A stretch of DNA of 13,001 bases from JBEKYH01 sp049511115 (GTDB lineage: Bacteria > Planctomycetota > Phycisphaerae > Tepidisphaerales > Tepidisphaeraceae), in contig JBEKYH010000087.1 in the NCBI GenBank assembly GCA_049511115.1, positions 1-13,001 on the forward strand, read 5' to 3'. A model generated the notes under the pieces. The model did no database searches and was not told the DNA's origin. It worked only from the letters and a program-made list of their open reading frames with translations. The stretch's first letter is position 1. The number at the start of each line of letters is the position of its first letter. Positions 1 through 7,086 of the stretch are shown here, piece by piece. The position numbers and the translations under genes are program-made.

Positions 1-40
1 AGGGGGAAAACTCACTCGGGACTATCGCAGATTCCTCGTT

Positions 41-170
41 TCTGGTCCCCTCTCCATGTACTCAGGGAGAGGGATAGGGTGAGGGTCGTTTTTGAGTGGC
101 CAATGACGTTCGAACCTCCGAAGAACCCTCACCCCGGCCCTCTCCCTCAGTCCAGGGCGAGGGAGAAATC
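41..170. repeat. Inverted-arm GC-rich repeat, type A, left copy
   Basis: This is a REP/BIME-like intergenic element of two inverted arms (about 47-86 and 126-158) around a core of about 40 nt containing TTCGAAC. The left arm holds GGGAGAGGGATAGGGTGAGG plus one more G (65-85), a four-run G-quadruplex motif with three 3-nt loops. The right arm carries the matching C-runs (126-146), so the second G4 motif is on the other strand. Local hairpins are also possible, for example CCTCTCC with GGAGAGG around a 10-nt loop near 49-72. The element begins 8 bases past the stop codon of the glycosyltransferase at 179, so it may act as a transcript end or 3' stabiliser. It matches 10539-10667 in reverse complement with 6 substitutions and one 1-nt gap by my reading. 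Chance ORFs across it give Pro-rich peptides and should not be annotated as genes. Positions 1-40 show nothing recognisable. Confidence 0.85.
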
Positions 171-178
171 CCAAACTC

Positions 179-1159
179 TCACGCCGCCATGCCCGCCTGG
201 CGTAGGACGGCTTCAATGCGGTAACGCCAAAGGTGATCCGCCAGCGTTCTGGCGGCATAGGCGTCGGCAATTCGCCGTCGCTCGCTTTCATGGGCGAGGT
301 AATAGCGAGCCTTTTCGACGCAGTCTTCCAAATCCTCGAACGTGACGTATTCCTTGCCCGGCTCATAGTAGCGGGCAACGGGGGCGGCGGCGGGCGCGAG
401 CATGAGCGTGCCCGACAGACCCATGTCGAAAACGCGGGATTTGATCTGCATCGTCGAACCGTCGGATGAATCCAGCGGCGTGAAGGAGATTCGGCTCCGG
501 TTCCAGACTTTGTTGATCGATTCAAAATGCAACGTGGTCTGATACATCGGCGCTTTCAGGTCGTCGGGAAGCCTCGCGGGAACGGCGACGTTAAGGTCCT
601 TTGCCCCCATGCCGAACGCGGCCAGGCCGGCGCTTTTGGCAAGGAACTGGGCCTGCTCGCGCCGGCGGCCGTGGTACTGGCCGGCAAAGCTGAAATCCAC
701 ATCTTTGGGCGTGCTTCGACCGTCCCAGAACCCCGTGCAGGCCCACTGGGCGTGGAGCAGGTTGGGATGGGCTGGCTTTTCCCGCGCGTACACTTCCGCG
801 GAGTTGGTCACCATCCACGAATACCAATCCACCTGCTGCGAGGAATAGCTGTTCCAGCGCCATTCATCGTCGGAATTCCAGGCAATCACCGGACAATGCC
901 GCTGGGCTTCCTTCAACGTCTGGCGGTCAAATTCATCCCTGTGCGTCGCGATGAATGCGCAGTCATATTTGCCGGAGCTAATCAGCGCGAGAAACAGGCG
1001 GCGCACGTGCTCGGGGCTGATCTTCGCCGCCGTGATAAAGTCCAGGCAATCGACCTGATGCCCCATCGATTCGGGGACTTTGAACAAGTAGTAAAACTGC
1101 GGCTCAATGGCGCGCGTGTCGTTGCAATAGTAATAGGGGACGGCCGTGAGAAGTCGCAT
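179..1159 (-). CDS. CgeB-like glycosyltransferase (short form)
   Basis: This is a predicted cytoplasmic glycosyltransferase of 326 residues, of the type annotated as CgeB / glycosyltransferase family 1 (DUF3880-like N-terminal part, Glyco_trans_1_2 C-terminal part). The N-terminus (MRLLTAVPYYY) is a Rossmann-type first strand, followed by IAWNSDDEWRW near residue 95, which resembles the acceptor-side D-x-D/W segment of CgeB proteins. The C-terminal third has the family pattern SRVFDMGLSGTLMLAP, then YEPGKEYVTFEDLEDCVEKA, a helix rich in Arg, and a closing RTLADHLWRYRIEAVL. No signal peptide or membrane segment is visible. The start lies 3 nt after the stop codon of the upstream epimerase, so the two are almost certainly co-transcribed; no good SD is visible, which fits translational coupling. 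The donor and acceptor sugars cannot be read from the sequence. Its partnership with the epimerase and the 786-residue glycosyltransferase suggests a surface-glycan or protein-glycosylation role. Confidence 0.8.
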   Translation of the reverse strand: MRLLTAVPYYYCNDTRAIEPQFYYLFKVPESMGHQVDCLDFITAAKISPEHVRRLFLALISSGKYDCAFIATHRDEFDRQTLKEAQRHCPVIAWNSDDEWRWNSYSSQQVDWYSWMVTNSAEVYAREKPAHPNLLHAQWACTGFWDGRSTPKDVDFSFAGQYHGRRREQAQFLAKSAGLAAFGMGAKDLNVAVPARLPDDLKAPMYQTTLHFESINKVWNRSRISFTPLDSSDGSTMQIKSRVFDMGLSGTLMLAPAAAPVARYYEPGKEYVTFEDLEDCVEKARYYLAHESERRRIADAYAARTLADHLWRYRIEAVLRQAGMAA

Positions 1160-1162
1160 GGT

Positions 1163-2242
1163 TCAGCCAGCCTTTGCCAGCGGCCCTTTGCCCTTGGACC
1201 AGAGCGCCGATCGCGTGGCGACGATGTCCGCAAGGATGGCATCCAGCGACACGGAGATGCGGAAGTCGGGATAGTCGCGCTGCAGCTTGGCGAGGTCGGA
1301 AATGTAGCAGATGTGATCTCCCTTGCGGGCCTGCTCGACATAGCTGGTTTGCATTGGAATGCCGGTCAATTGCTCGACGCGGGCGATGGCCTCGAGGATC
1401 GAGACGGAGCTGGCCCGCCCCCCGCCCAGGTTATACACAGCGCCGCTCTTGGGATTGCGATACACCAGTTCCATCGCTCGTACCACGTCTTTCGCGTGGA
1501 TGTTGTCGCGCACTTGCTTGCCCAGGTGGCCAAAGATTTTGTAGCGGCGGCGCTCGATGTTGCATTTCACGAGATAGGCCAAAAAACCGTGGATTTCGAC
1601 AGCGGAATGCTGCGACCCCGTAAGGCAGCCGCCGCGGAAACAAGTGGTTTTCAGGCCGAAATACCGCCCATATTCCTGCACCAGCACATCGGCGGCGACT
1701 TTGGAAGCGCCGAAGAGCGAATGCAGCGATTGGTCGATTCGCATCGTTTCGTCGATGCCGTTAAAGTAGCGCGGATCGTCGTACTCCCAGCGCGTCGGGA
1801 GTTCTTTCAGGGGGATTTCGTTGGGAGCGTCGCCGTAGACCTTGTTGGTCGACATGTGGATGAAGACGGCGTCGGGGCAATGCGTCCGCGTCGCCTCGAG
1901 GAGATTAAGCGTGCCGTTGGCGTTGACAGTGAAATCGTCGAAAGGCCTCTTGGCGGCCAAGTCATGCGACGGCTGAGCCGCGCAATGGACGATCAGATCA
2001 AACCGCGCCGCGGCAAACAGGCTGAAAAGCGGATGCTGGTCGCGGATATCAAAGGAATGCGGGATGAATCGCTTGGTTTGCGATTTAAGCTGGAACAGGT
2101 TCCAGGTGGTGTCACCCTCAATGCCGAAGAAAGTGGCCCGCATGTTGTTGTCGATTCCGTGAACCTCAACGGCCTGGCTATCGAAGTGGCGAACCACTTC
2201 GGATCCGATAAGACCGCTGGAACCGGTTACGAGAACGCGCAT
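1163..2242 (-). CDS. NAD-dependent epimerase, CDP-paratose 2-epimerase type (SDR)
   Basis: This is an extended short-chain dehydrogenase/reductase of 359 residues, probably interconverting nucleotide sugars. The start was set at MRVLVTG (2242) because it begins the first Rossmann strand; an upstream in-frame ATG at 2293 would add 17 residues unlike the family. The NAD-binding motif is TGSSGLIG (6-13), followed by DNNMRATFFG and HCAAQPSHD (87-94), then STNKVYGD (131-138). The segment HSLFGASKVAADVLVQEYGR (174-193) with CFRGGCLTG, KQVRDNIH and VYNLGGGRA is very like proteins annotated as CDP-paratose (tyvelose) 2-epimerase. The catalytic Y-x-x-x-K position reads F177-G-A-S-K181, that is, Phe for Tyr. 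I recall this Phe from other members of the subfamily, but could not check. Its product would feed one of the two neighbouring glycosyltransferases. It is 3 nt from the downstream glycosyltransferase and 180 nt below the upstream one, with a repeat in the gap. No SD is visible. The exact substrate is uncertain. Confidence 0.87.
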   Translation of the reverse strand: MRVLVTGSSGLIGSEVVRHFDSQAVEVHGIDNNMRATFFGIEGDTTWNLFQLKSQTKRFIPHSFDIRDQHPLFSLFAAARFDLIVHCAAQPSHDLAAKRPFDDFTVNANGTLNLLEATRTHCPDAVFIHMSTNKVYGDAPNEIPLKELPTRWEYDDPRYFNGIDETMRIDQSLHSLFGASKVAADVLVQEYGRYFGLKTTCFRGGCLTGSQHSAVEIHGFLAYLVKCNIERRRYKIFGHLGKQVRDNIHAKDVVRAMELVYRNPKSGAVYNLGGGRASSVSILEAIARVEQLTGIPMQTSYVEQARKGDHICYISDLAKLQRDYPDFRISVSLDAILADIVATRSALWSKGKGPLAKAG

Positions 2243-2299
2243 GATTAATGTGATCGGCCTACCGGGGTGTTTTGGATGAGAAGGGCGCAGCACCTATCT

Positions 2300-2406
2300 C
2301 CCTCCCCCTGTATTCCGGGGGAGGGCCGGGGAGGGGGTCTTGGCACGGCCCGCGTCACCGCGCGAACCCCCTCCCTGACCCTCCCCCGGAATACCGGGGG
2401 CGGGGA
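2300..2406. repeat. Inverted-arm GC-rich repeat, type B, complete
   Basis: The element has two inverted arms around a core of about 28 nt (2339-2366). The left arm reads GTATTCCGGGGGAGGG then CCGGGGAGGGGG; the right arm is its near reverse complement with GGAATACCGGGGG. Each arm has a canonical G-quadruplex motif: on the plus strand at 2317-2337 (G runs of 5, 3, 4, 5 with loops of 1, 2, 1) and on the minus strand at 2367-2387 (runs 5, 3, 3, 5 with loops 1, 3, 1). It occupies most of the 180-nt gap between the 786-residue glycosyltransferase and the epimerase. If the genes form one operon, it lies inside the transcript and could terminate, pause or stabilise it. The arms share a plan with type A (TA-T/C-TC, then four G runs ending in GGGT) but differ in core and sequence, so I treat it as a subfamily. 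Confidence 0.8.
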
Positions 2407-2422
2407 ATAAGAGCGGCCGTTT

Positions 2423-4783
2423 TCAGGCCGCCTGACGCACTTGGGAACCCGCCGCTTCCGCGGCGGCGCTTCGCAGACCCGCCGCAATCCCGGCGAGGAA
2501 TTGTCGCCACCGCGCGTCATAGCTGAACTTGTCCATGACCGCCTGGCGAAGTTTGCCGGCCAGCGACTTTCTCAGTCGCGGGTCGCCAAGATACTGATCG
2601 GCCATGGCGACAAACTGCTCCTGCCCGCTGAACATGATTTCGTCGAGATAAGGCATCCCCTCGTCGATTCCCGCGGGATTCCAGCGGTCGAGCATTTCGC
2701 ACACTTCGTGCGGTTGTCCAAGGGGGATGGTTTTCCTGGCATAGGCCCAGCCCGGCGCGATCAGCGGGTCCTGGCTCGCGTCCAATTGTCCGAATGTAAC
2801 GCAGCCGGTCTCCTGGGCTCGTTTGGTCATGGTCAAAATGCGTTCGGCGACCTCGTCAAATTCGCGTAGTTCCGCGCCGGCGCGATAGAGGAAAAACCCG
2901 CCGGCCGCCAAACCATCGAGCGCGCGGGAATGCTGGAAGCCCATTTCGATAAGCTGGAGGTTAATGTCGCTGGCCTGATACAAGGCCCGAGTCTCTTCGC
3001 CAGGCGCTAAAAACCCGGCCGCATAGGGGGCAAAGAGGGGGTTGGATTCCCAGCCGCTCCCGTACAGTCGAAGCGTGAGGTTTTTCCGGCGGCAATAATC
3101 GACCACCCAGCCCAGGGCCACGTGGCGAAAAGCGCGATCGCTGATCCGGCGCAGGTCCAGGAGCAGTTCCTGCCGCGCCGGCGCTGGTATCGGAAAACCA
3201 TGCGTTAGCGTGTCGAACATCTTCACCAGCGGCACCGCGTCCCACACAAAGCCCGTGTTAGATCGCCTCACAACTTCCGCCGCGGCCTGATCGAAAATCG
3301 TTTGCACTCGCGCACTGGCCGCGTATTTGGCCCGCAGTTCTCCGATCAGCGACTGCGGCGTGCCTGAGGCGTTGGACAAATAGCTGAACGCGCAGCGATG
3401 CTTTCGCAGCAAAGCTTCACTGACAGGTTCGTTGGAATAGCGGTGCGCGGCGGCCGCCTGAAAGGCGATGATGCAGTTTCGCCGCGGCCAATTAAAATGC
3501 TTGTATCCCTCAAAAGCGCCTGGTCCGGCGACGTAGGTCAGGGCGTCGAGGCTCTTGCGCGCCTCGGGGGCGCGCATGCAGGGAAGATTATCCTGGTCCC
3601 AGCAGAGGAACGGCACATTCGGGGGGAGCAAGGGATTCTCATATCTCATGCGCGAAATGAGGACCAGAAGATCGGGTTTGTGTTCGGCCATAAGACGCCG
3701 GCTGGAATCCTCCGCCGTGTGATCGTCGGCTTCCTTGGAGAGGATGAATTCGTGCCCGGCCGCGCGGACGGCGGCGCCCAGTTCATCCATGCTGTATTGC
3801 AAAACCGTGGAGAAGCGCGTGGTAATGCCCAGCACCTTGAGCGGCTTATCCCCGGCGAGGGCCGCCTGGAATCGAGCGGACCAATCGCCAAGGGTCATGC
3901 GATCGTAGTAAGCGGTTATTTCCGCCACCAGCGCCTGGTCGCGCTTTTGCCTCGATTCGAGCACTGCTGCCGATGCTGCCAGCAAGTTGAGGGGCGCGCG
4001 GCCGATCAATGGCTCCCTGGCGGTTGCGACAGGCAGCATCCAATCGTCGTGGGCGGCCAGCGCTCGCTCGAAATCCTGTTTTGCGTCCGGGCCTGCGAAG
4101 AATCGCAGGCGGGTTTGCCACGGCCTCAAGTCATGCAAATGCAGCAGGATGCACAGCGATGCCGCATCCGGTTCTACGACGTACACGGCGCAGGAATAGT
4201 TCAGGAATGTGCGATGCGTCGTTTCCAGGACTCGCAGCAGCATCCAACCATAACCGGGACCGTCGAATGCGATCGGGCGAACCACTTGCATGCCGGTGCA
4301 TTGGTAGGTCCATTGCCGGATGCCCGCGCGCTGGTCGCGAAGGCTGCCCATAAAGCCGGCCAGGGGAGTGGGCGCCTGCCGATTTAAAACCTGGAAGTTT
4401 CCATCATTGGCTTGGAAAAGGTCATAATGAGACTGGTTTTCGCGCCAAAAGTCGGCCAGGCCGGCCAATGAGGGATTGTTTGGAACCAGCGATTGAAGAT
4501 TGGCGTTGAAAATTTTACTGCGGCCGGCCCACGACAATTGGCCGCCCGATATTTTGCGGGCATTGGCAAGAACCGCGGCCTTTTCCAGTTCCCAAGCCGG
4601 CCCGGAAACATTGACCGAGGAGAGAATCGGTTCGACCAGGCTCCCCAATCCCAGGCTCAAGACCCCACGGATGAGGCCGCCCAGCGTGTTCACATCGCCA
4701 TTGCCGCCCAGGAGAGTTCGCGCCGACGCCTCTACAGTGGTCCACGCGGGGGAGGCTGGCGCTGGCGTTAGATCCTGCGGCAT
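2423..4783 (-). CDS. Large CgeB-like glycosyltransferase with long unassigned N-terminal region
   Basis: The protein has 786 residues from ATG 4783. The open frame continues upstream to 5023, but that extension runs back into the GH28 gene and is Arg/Pro-rich and non-family, so 4783 is preferred; no SD supports it and the start is uncertain. Residues 1 to about 310 match nothing I recognise: a Gly/Leu-rich stretch (35-60), a Trp/Tyr-rich part, and no signal peptide. Residues 315-440 look like the N-terminal half of CgeB/DUF3880 proteins: LKVLGITTRFST, then DELGAAVRAAGHEFILSKE, PDLLVLISRMRYE and FLCWDQDNLPCM. Residues 571-767 look like a Glyco_trans_1_2 domain: LRLYGSGWE, FLAPGEETRALYQASDINLQ, HSRALDGLAAGGFFLYR and a C-terminal helix. 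It probably transfers a sugar from a nucleotide donor in the cytoplasm, with the downstream epimerase and short glycosyltransferase as partners. Acceptor and donor are unknown. The C-terminus ends in an Ala-rich tail (AAAEAAG). Confidence 0.77.
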   Translation of the reverse strand: MPQDLTPAPASPAWTTVEASARTLLGGNGDVNTLGGLIRGVLSLGLGSLVEPILSSVNVSGPAWELEKAAVLANARKISGGQLSWAGRSKIFNANLQSLVPNNPSLAGLADFWRENQSHYDLFQANDGNFQVLNRQAPTPLAGFMGSLRDQRAGIRQWTYQCTGMQVVRPIAFDGPGYGWMLLRVLETTHRTFLNYSCAVYVVEPDAASLCILLHLHDLRPWQTRLRFFAGPDAKQDFERALAAHDDWMLPVATAREPLIGRAPLNLLAASAAVLESRQKRDQALVAEITAYYDRMTLGDWSARFQAALAGDKPLKVLGITTRFSTVLQYSMDELGAAVRAAGHEFILSKEADDHTAEDSSRRLMAEHKPDLLVLISRMRYENPLLPPNVPFLCWDQDNLPCMRAPEARKSLDALTYVAGPGAFEGYKHFNWPRRNCIIAFQAAAAHRYSNEPVSEALLRKHRCAFSYLSNASGTPQSLIGELRAKYAASARVQTIFDQAAAEVVRRSNTGFVWDAVPLVKMFDTLTHGFPIPAPARQELLLDLRRISDRAFRHVALGWVVDYCRRKNLTLRLYGSGWESNPLFAPYAAGFLAPGEETRALYQASDINLQLIEMGFQHSRALDGLAAGGFFLYRAGAELREFDEVAERILTMTKRAQETGCVTFGQLDASQDPLIAPGWAYARKTIPLGQPHEVCEMLDRWNPAGIDEGMPYLDEIMFSGQEQFVAMADQYLGDPRLRKSLAGKLRQAVMDKFSYDARWRQFLAGIAAGLRSAAAEAAGSQVRQAA

Positions 4784-4893
4784 GGGGATTGGGCAGGCAT
4801 CCTGCGATGCGGCATAAGTCCGTCGAAACGTCCTGACTCTGGTCTCACTTATCGACGCGGCGGGCCAGGCTCCTATAACTAATCCGCAGCGGC

Positions 4894-6183
4894 TCACCTG
4901 GCCGGGTCGAGGCCGGTTCCCTGCACATTGGATTGGGTAATCAGCGGACCCTGGTAGCCCGTCACATTGATATTGGAAAGAGCGACGTTGGTCATGTTGG
5001 CCAGGGTGATAGCGCGGGTGCACGTGCCGGCGATGTTGGAGAGGACTAAACCATCAAGAGGGCGCGCGGGAGGGATGCCGCCGGCAAGGAAGAGGGCGGT
5101 GACATCCATTACGTGCACGTTGCTAAACCGGATATTGCGCGAGGCGGTCCACTGCTCGACCTGGCCCGTCACCGGATCAGCGGCTTGTGTGCCTTTATCG
5201 AGGAGGTCGATGGCGACGAAGGTGGGTGAGTTATAGACGGTGAGGTCTTCGCCGAGGATGTTGTCGATGAAGCCGCCGCGGCCGTCACGGCTCTTGATGA
5301 AGATGCCGTTTTGGTGGCCGGAAATAACGCAATGATCGATATGGACGTTGCGGATGCCGCCGGATAATTCGGTGCCAATGCCCAGGCCGGCGTAATTGCT
5401 GCTGATGAGCGTGCAGTGGGTGATTTCGACGTTTTCGGTGGGCCGGGCGAGTTTGACGGCGGTCAGGCCGCGACCGGATTTGAGGGCGATGGAATCGTCG
5501 CCGGAGTCGATGTTGCAGTTTTCGATGCGCACCCCCGAACAGGAGTCCACGTCAATGCCGTCGCCATAGACGCCGATCGAGCGGATCACCAGATTGCGGG
5601 CGATAAAATCCCGGCACAGCAGCGGATGAATGGACCAGGAGCCGGCGTACACCGTGTTGAAACCGTCGAGGGTGACGCTGTCACATTCGGTGAATTCCAT
5701 AAGCAGCGGACCGCGCGGGCCGCTTTGGGCGCTGGCGCGGCGCAGGCTCGGAGGCGGGCCGTAAATCCAGCCGCGGCCGGTGATGGTGATATGGCTGGCT
5801 TTGGAAGCCGACAGCAGCGAGCGGCGGCCCTGCGAATAGTCCTTCTCCCAAGCGGAATGCACGACGGGGTAATCGTCAATGTCCGAACTGCCGATGAGGC
5901 AAGCCATCGGCTGGAGTTGCAGCGTGGTATTGCTGCCAATGGCGATCGAGCCAATTACATAGTCACCTGCCGGAACGCTCACAGTCCCGCCGCCGGCGGA
6001 GGCACAGGCATCGAGCGCCTTTTGGAAGGCGGCGGTGTCTTTGGATTTGCCGTCGTCGACGGCGCCGAAAGTGCGCACATTCAGCGATGCGGGCGCGGGA
6101 AGAGGCGTTTGCGCATTGGCGGCGACTGTGAAGAGGAAGAGCGCGAGGAATATGGCGAAGCGCGGCAGAGATTTGGCGTTCAT
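4894..6183 (-). CDS. Secreted GH28-fold glycoside hydrolase (polygalacturonase-like)
   Basis: The protein has 429 residues. A signal peptide is clear: basic start (MNAKSLPR), hydrophobic core (FAIFLALFLFTVA), and cleavage near ANAQ-TP, so it acts in the periplasm or outside. The mature start LNVRTFGAVDDGKSKDTAAF is the typical GH28/pectate-lyase-fold N-terminus, followed by beta-helix repeats. GH28 active-site landmarks: YGDGID (206-211, equivalent to NTD, Asp208) and SGDDSIALKSG (Asp229, Asp230), so all three acidic residues are present. Two other signatures differ: the GHG loop reads YAG (264-266, no His) and RIK reads FIK (295-297). This argues against a standard endo-polygalacturonase and for another pectic or rhamnogalacturonan-type linkage, or altered activity. 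It starts 75 nt after the FAH-fold gene on the same strand, so it is probably the last gene of the catabolic operon. No SD is visible. The short palindrome CCGCAGCGG (4884-4892) follows the stop codon. Confidence 0.88.
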   Translation of the reverse strand: MNAKSLPRFAIFLALFLFTVAANAQTPLPAPASLNVRTFGAVDDGKSKDTAAFQKALDACASAGGGTVSVPAGDYVIGSIAIGSNTTLQLQPMACLIGSSDIDDYPVVHSAWEKDYSQGRRSLLSASKASHITITGRGWIYGPPPSLRRASAQSGPRGPLLMEFTECDSVTLDGFNTVYAGSWSIHPLLCRDFIARNLVIRSIGVYGDGIDVDSCSGVRIENCNIDSGDDSIALKSGRGLTAVKLARPTENVEITHCTLISSNYAGLGIGTELSGGIRNVHIDHCVISGHQNGIFIKSRDGRGGFIDNILGEDLTVYNSPTFVAIDLLDKGTQAADPVTGQVEQWTASRNIRFSNVHVMDVTALFLAGGIPPARPLDGLVLSNIAGTCTRAITLANMTNVALSNINVTGYQGPLITQSNVQGTGLDPAR

Positions 6184-6258
6184 ACAAAATGGGATACTGG
6201 CTCGCGGAGGGAATGTTGTGCGCAGGGCGACGGGCCGGGAACCAAATGGCGCCGTAAG

Positions 6259-7086
6259 TTATTGAACCGGATTCGTCAGCGTTCCGATCGGCGCGATGGA
6301 TATGGCGACTTCATCGCCGGAATTTAGCGTGAATGAGTCCGGCGGCACGATGCCGGTGCCGGTCATCAGGAAGCAGCCGGCGGGGAAGGAACATTCGCGA
6401 AAAAGGTACTCCGCCAGCAAGGTGAGTTCCCGCTTGATTCGAGAGATTTCGGTGCGGCCGGTGAAGACGGTTGTGCCGCCGCGGCGAATGTCGATTTCGA
6501 TGGCTGTCTCGCCGGGAAGCAGAGCGTCGGTCAGCAGGATGCAAGGGCCGAGGGCGGCAGAGCCGTCGTAGACTTTGGCCTGGGGGAGATAGAGGGGGTT
6601 TTCGCCCTCGATGTCGCGCGAGCTGACGTCGTTGCCGATGGTATAGCCGGTGATGCGGCCGGTGGCGGAGATGAGCAGCGTGAGTTCCGGTTCGGGGACA
6701 TTCCAGCGGGAATCCTTGCGAATGCGGATGGCTGCGCCCGGCCCGGCGACGCGATGAGCCGATCCCTTAAAAAACAATTCCGGGCGCGCGGCCGAATAGA
6801 CGCGGTCATAAAAATCGCCGCCGCCGGACGATTTGGATTCGTCCATCCGGGCGGTTTTGCTGCGCAGATAGGTGACGCCGGCGGCCCAGATTTCCTGGCC
6901 TTCGATGGGAGCCAAGGGCTGAGCGGGTTCGTCGGCTTTGGGAAAGTCTCCAGCGGCGATGCGCGATTGCAGAAAAGACAGAATATCGGGGCGCGCCAGC
7001 AATTGATCCCAGGTCGCGCCGCTGACGCGATGGTAATTGCCGGCTTCGGCGACGACCGGGCCGATGCTGGTTCGGAAGAGTTTCAT
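6259..7086 (-). CDS. FAH-family sugar-acid catabolic enzyme (XylX/AraD1-like)
   Basis: This is a cytoplasmic fumarylacetoacetate-hydrolase-fold protein of 275 residues. The start is ATG 7086, overlapping the dehydratase stop (ATGA); a longer reading from 7140 would run into that gene. Metal-binding residues typical of the fold are visible: Glu132 and Glu134 in NVPEPELTLLI and Asp153 in GNDVSSRD, with Lys171 in YLPQAKVYD. The stretch SSRDIEGENPLYLPQAKVYD matches the subfamily linked to sugar acids, such as 2-keto-3-deoxy-xylonate dehydratase (XylX) or AraD1-type proteins, rather than to aromatic degradation. With the upstream YjhG/YagF-type dehydratase the likely reaction is the second dehydration, from 2-keto-3-deoxy-pentonate to alpha-ketoglutarate semialdehyde. 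A hydrolase on a diketo-deoxy sugar acid, as in the L-rhamnose pathway, is the main alternative. Membership of the family is sure; the substrate is inferred from the neighbour. Confidence 0.87.
   Translation of the reverse strand: MKLFRTSIGPVVAEAGNYHRVSGATWDQLLARPDILSFLQSRIAAGDFPKADEPAQPLAPIEGQEIWAAGVTYLRSKTARMDESKSSGGGDFYDRVYSAARPELFFKGSAHRVAGPGAAIRIRKDSRWNVPEPELTLLISATGRITGYTIGNDVSSRDIEGENPLYLPQAKVYDGSAALGPCILLTDALLPGETAIEIDIRRGGTTVFTGRTEISRIKRELTLLAEYLFRECSFPAGCFLMTGTGIVPPDSFTLNSGDEVAISIAPIGTLTNPVQ
7083..7086 (-). other. ATGA stop/start overlap (translational coupling)
   Basis: On the minus strand the last base pairs of the dehydratase gene read ATGA, so the TGA stop (7085-7083) and the ATG of the FAH-fold gene (7086-7084) share two bases. 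This fixes the start of the FAH-fold gene and suggests coupled translation, which fits two consecutive steps in one pathway. Confidence 0.8.

Noticed and set aside
41..170. CRISPR-like or tandem repeat array
   Set aside because: Arms are inverted pairs, not regularly spaced direct repeats, and there are no unique spacers of constant length.
527..2248. 573-codon open frame on the plus strand
   Set aside because: It lies antisense to the short glycosyltransferase and the epimerase and spans both, including their junction. Both opposite-strand genes have clear family motifs; this frame has none and is an effect of GC-rich codon use.
3398..4387. 329-codon open frame on the plus strand
   Set aside because: It is antisense to the large glycosyltransferase and has no recognisable motifs or SD.
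4784..4893. Rho-independent terminator after the GH28 gene
   Set aside because: Only a short 9-nt palindrome is present, with no following T run, so a terminator cannot be claimed.
4784..5023. N-terminal 80-residue extension of the large glycosyltransferase
   Set aside because: It overlaps the GH28 gene by about 130 nt and is compositionally unlike the rest; ATG 4783 is simpler, although the start is not proven.
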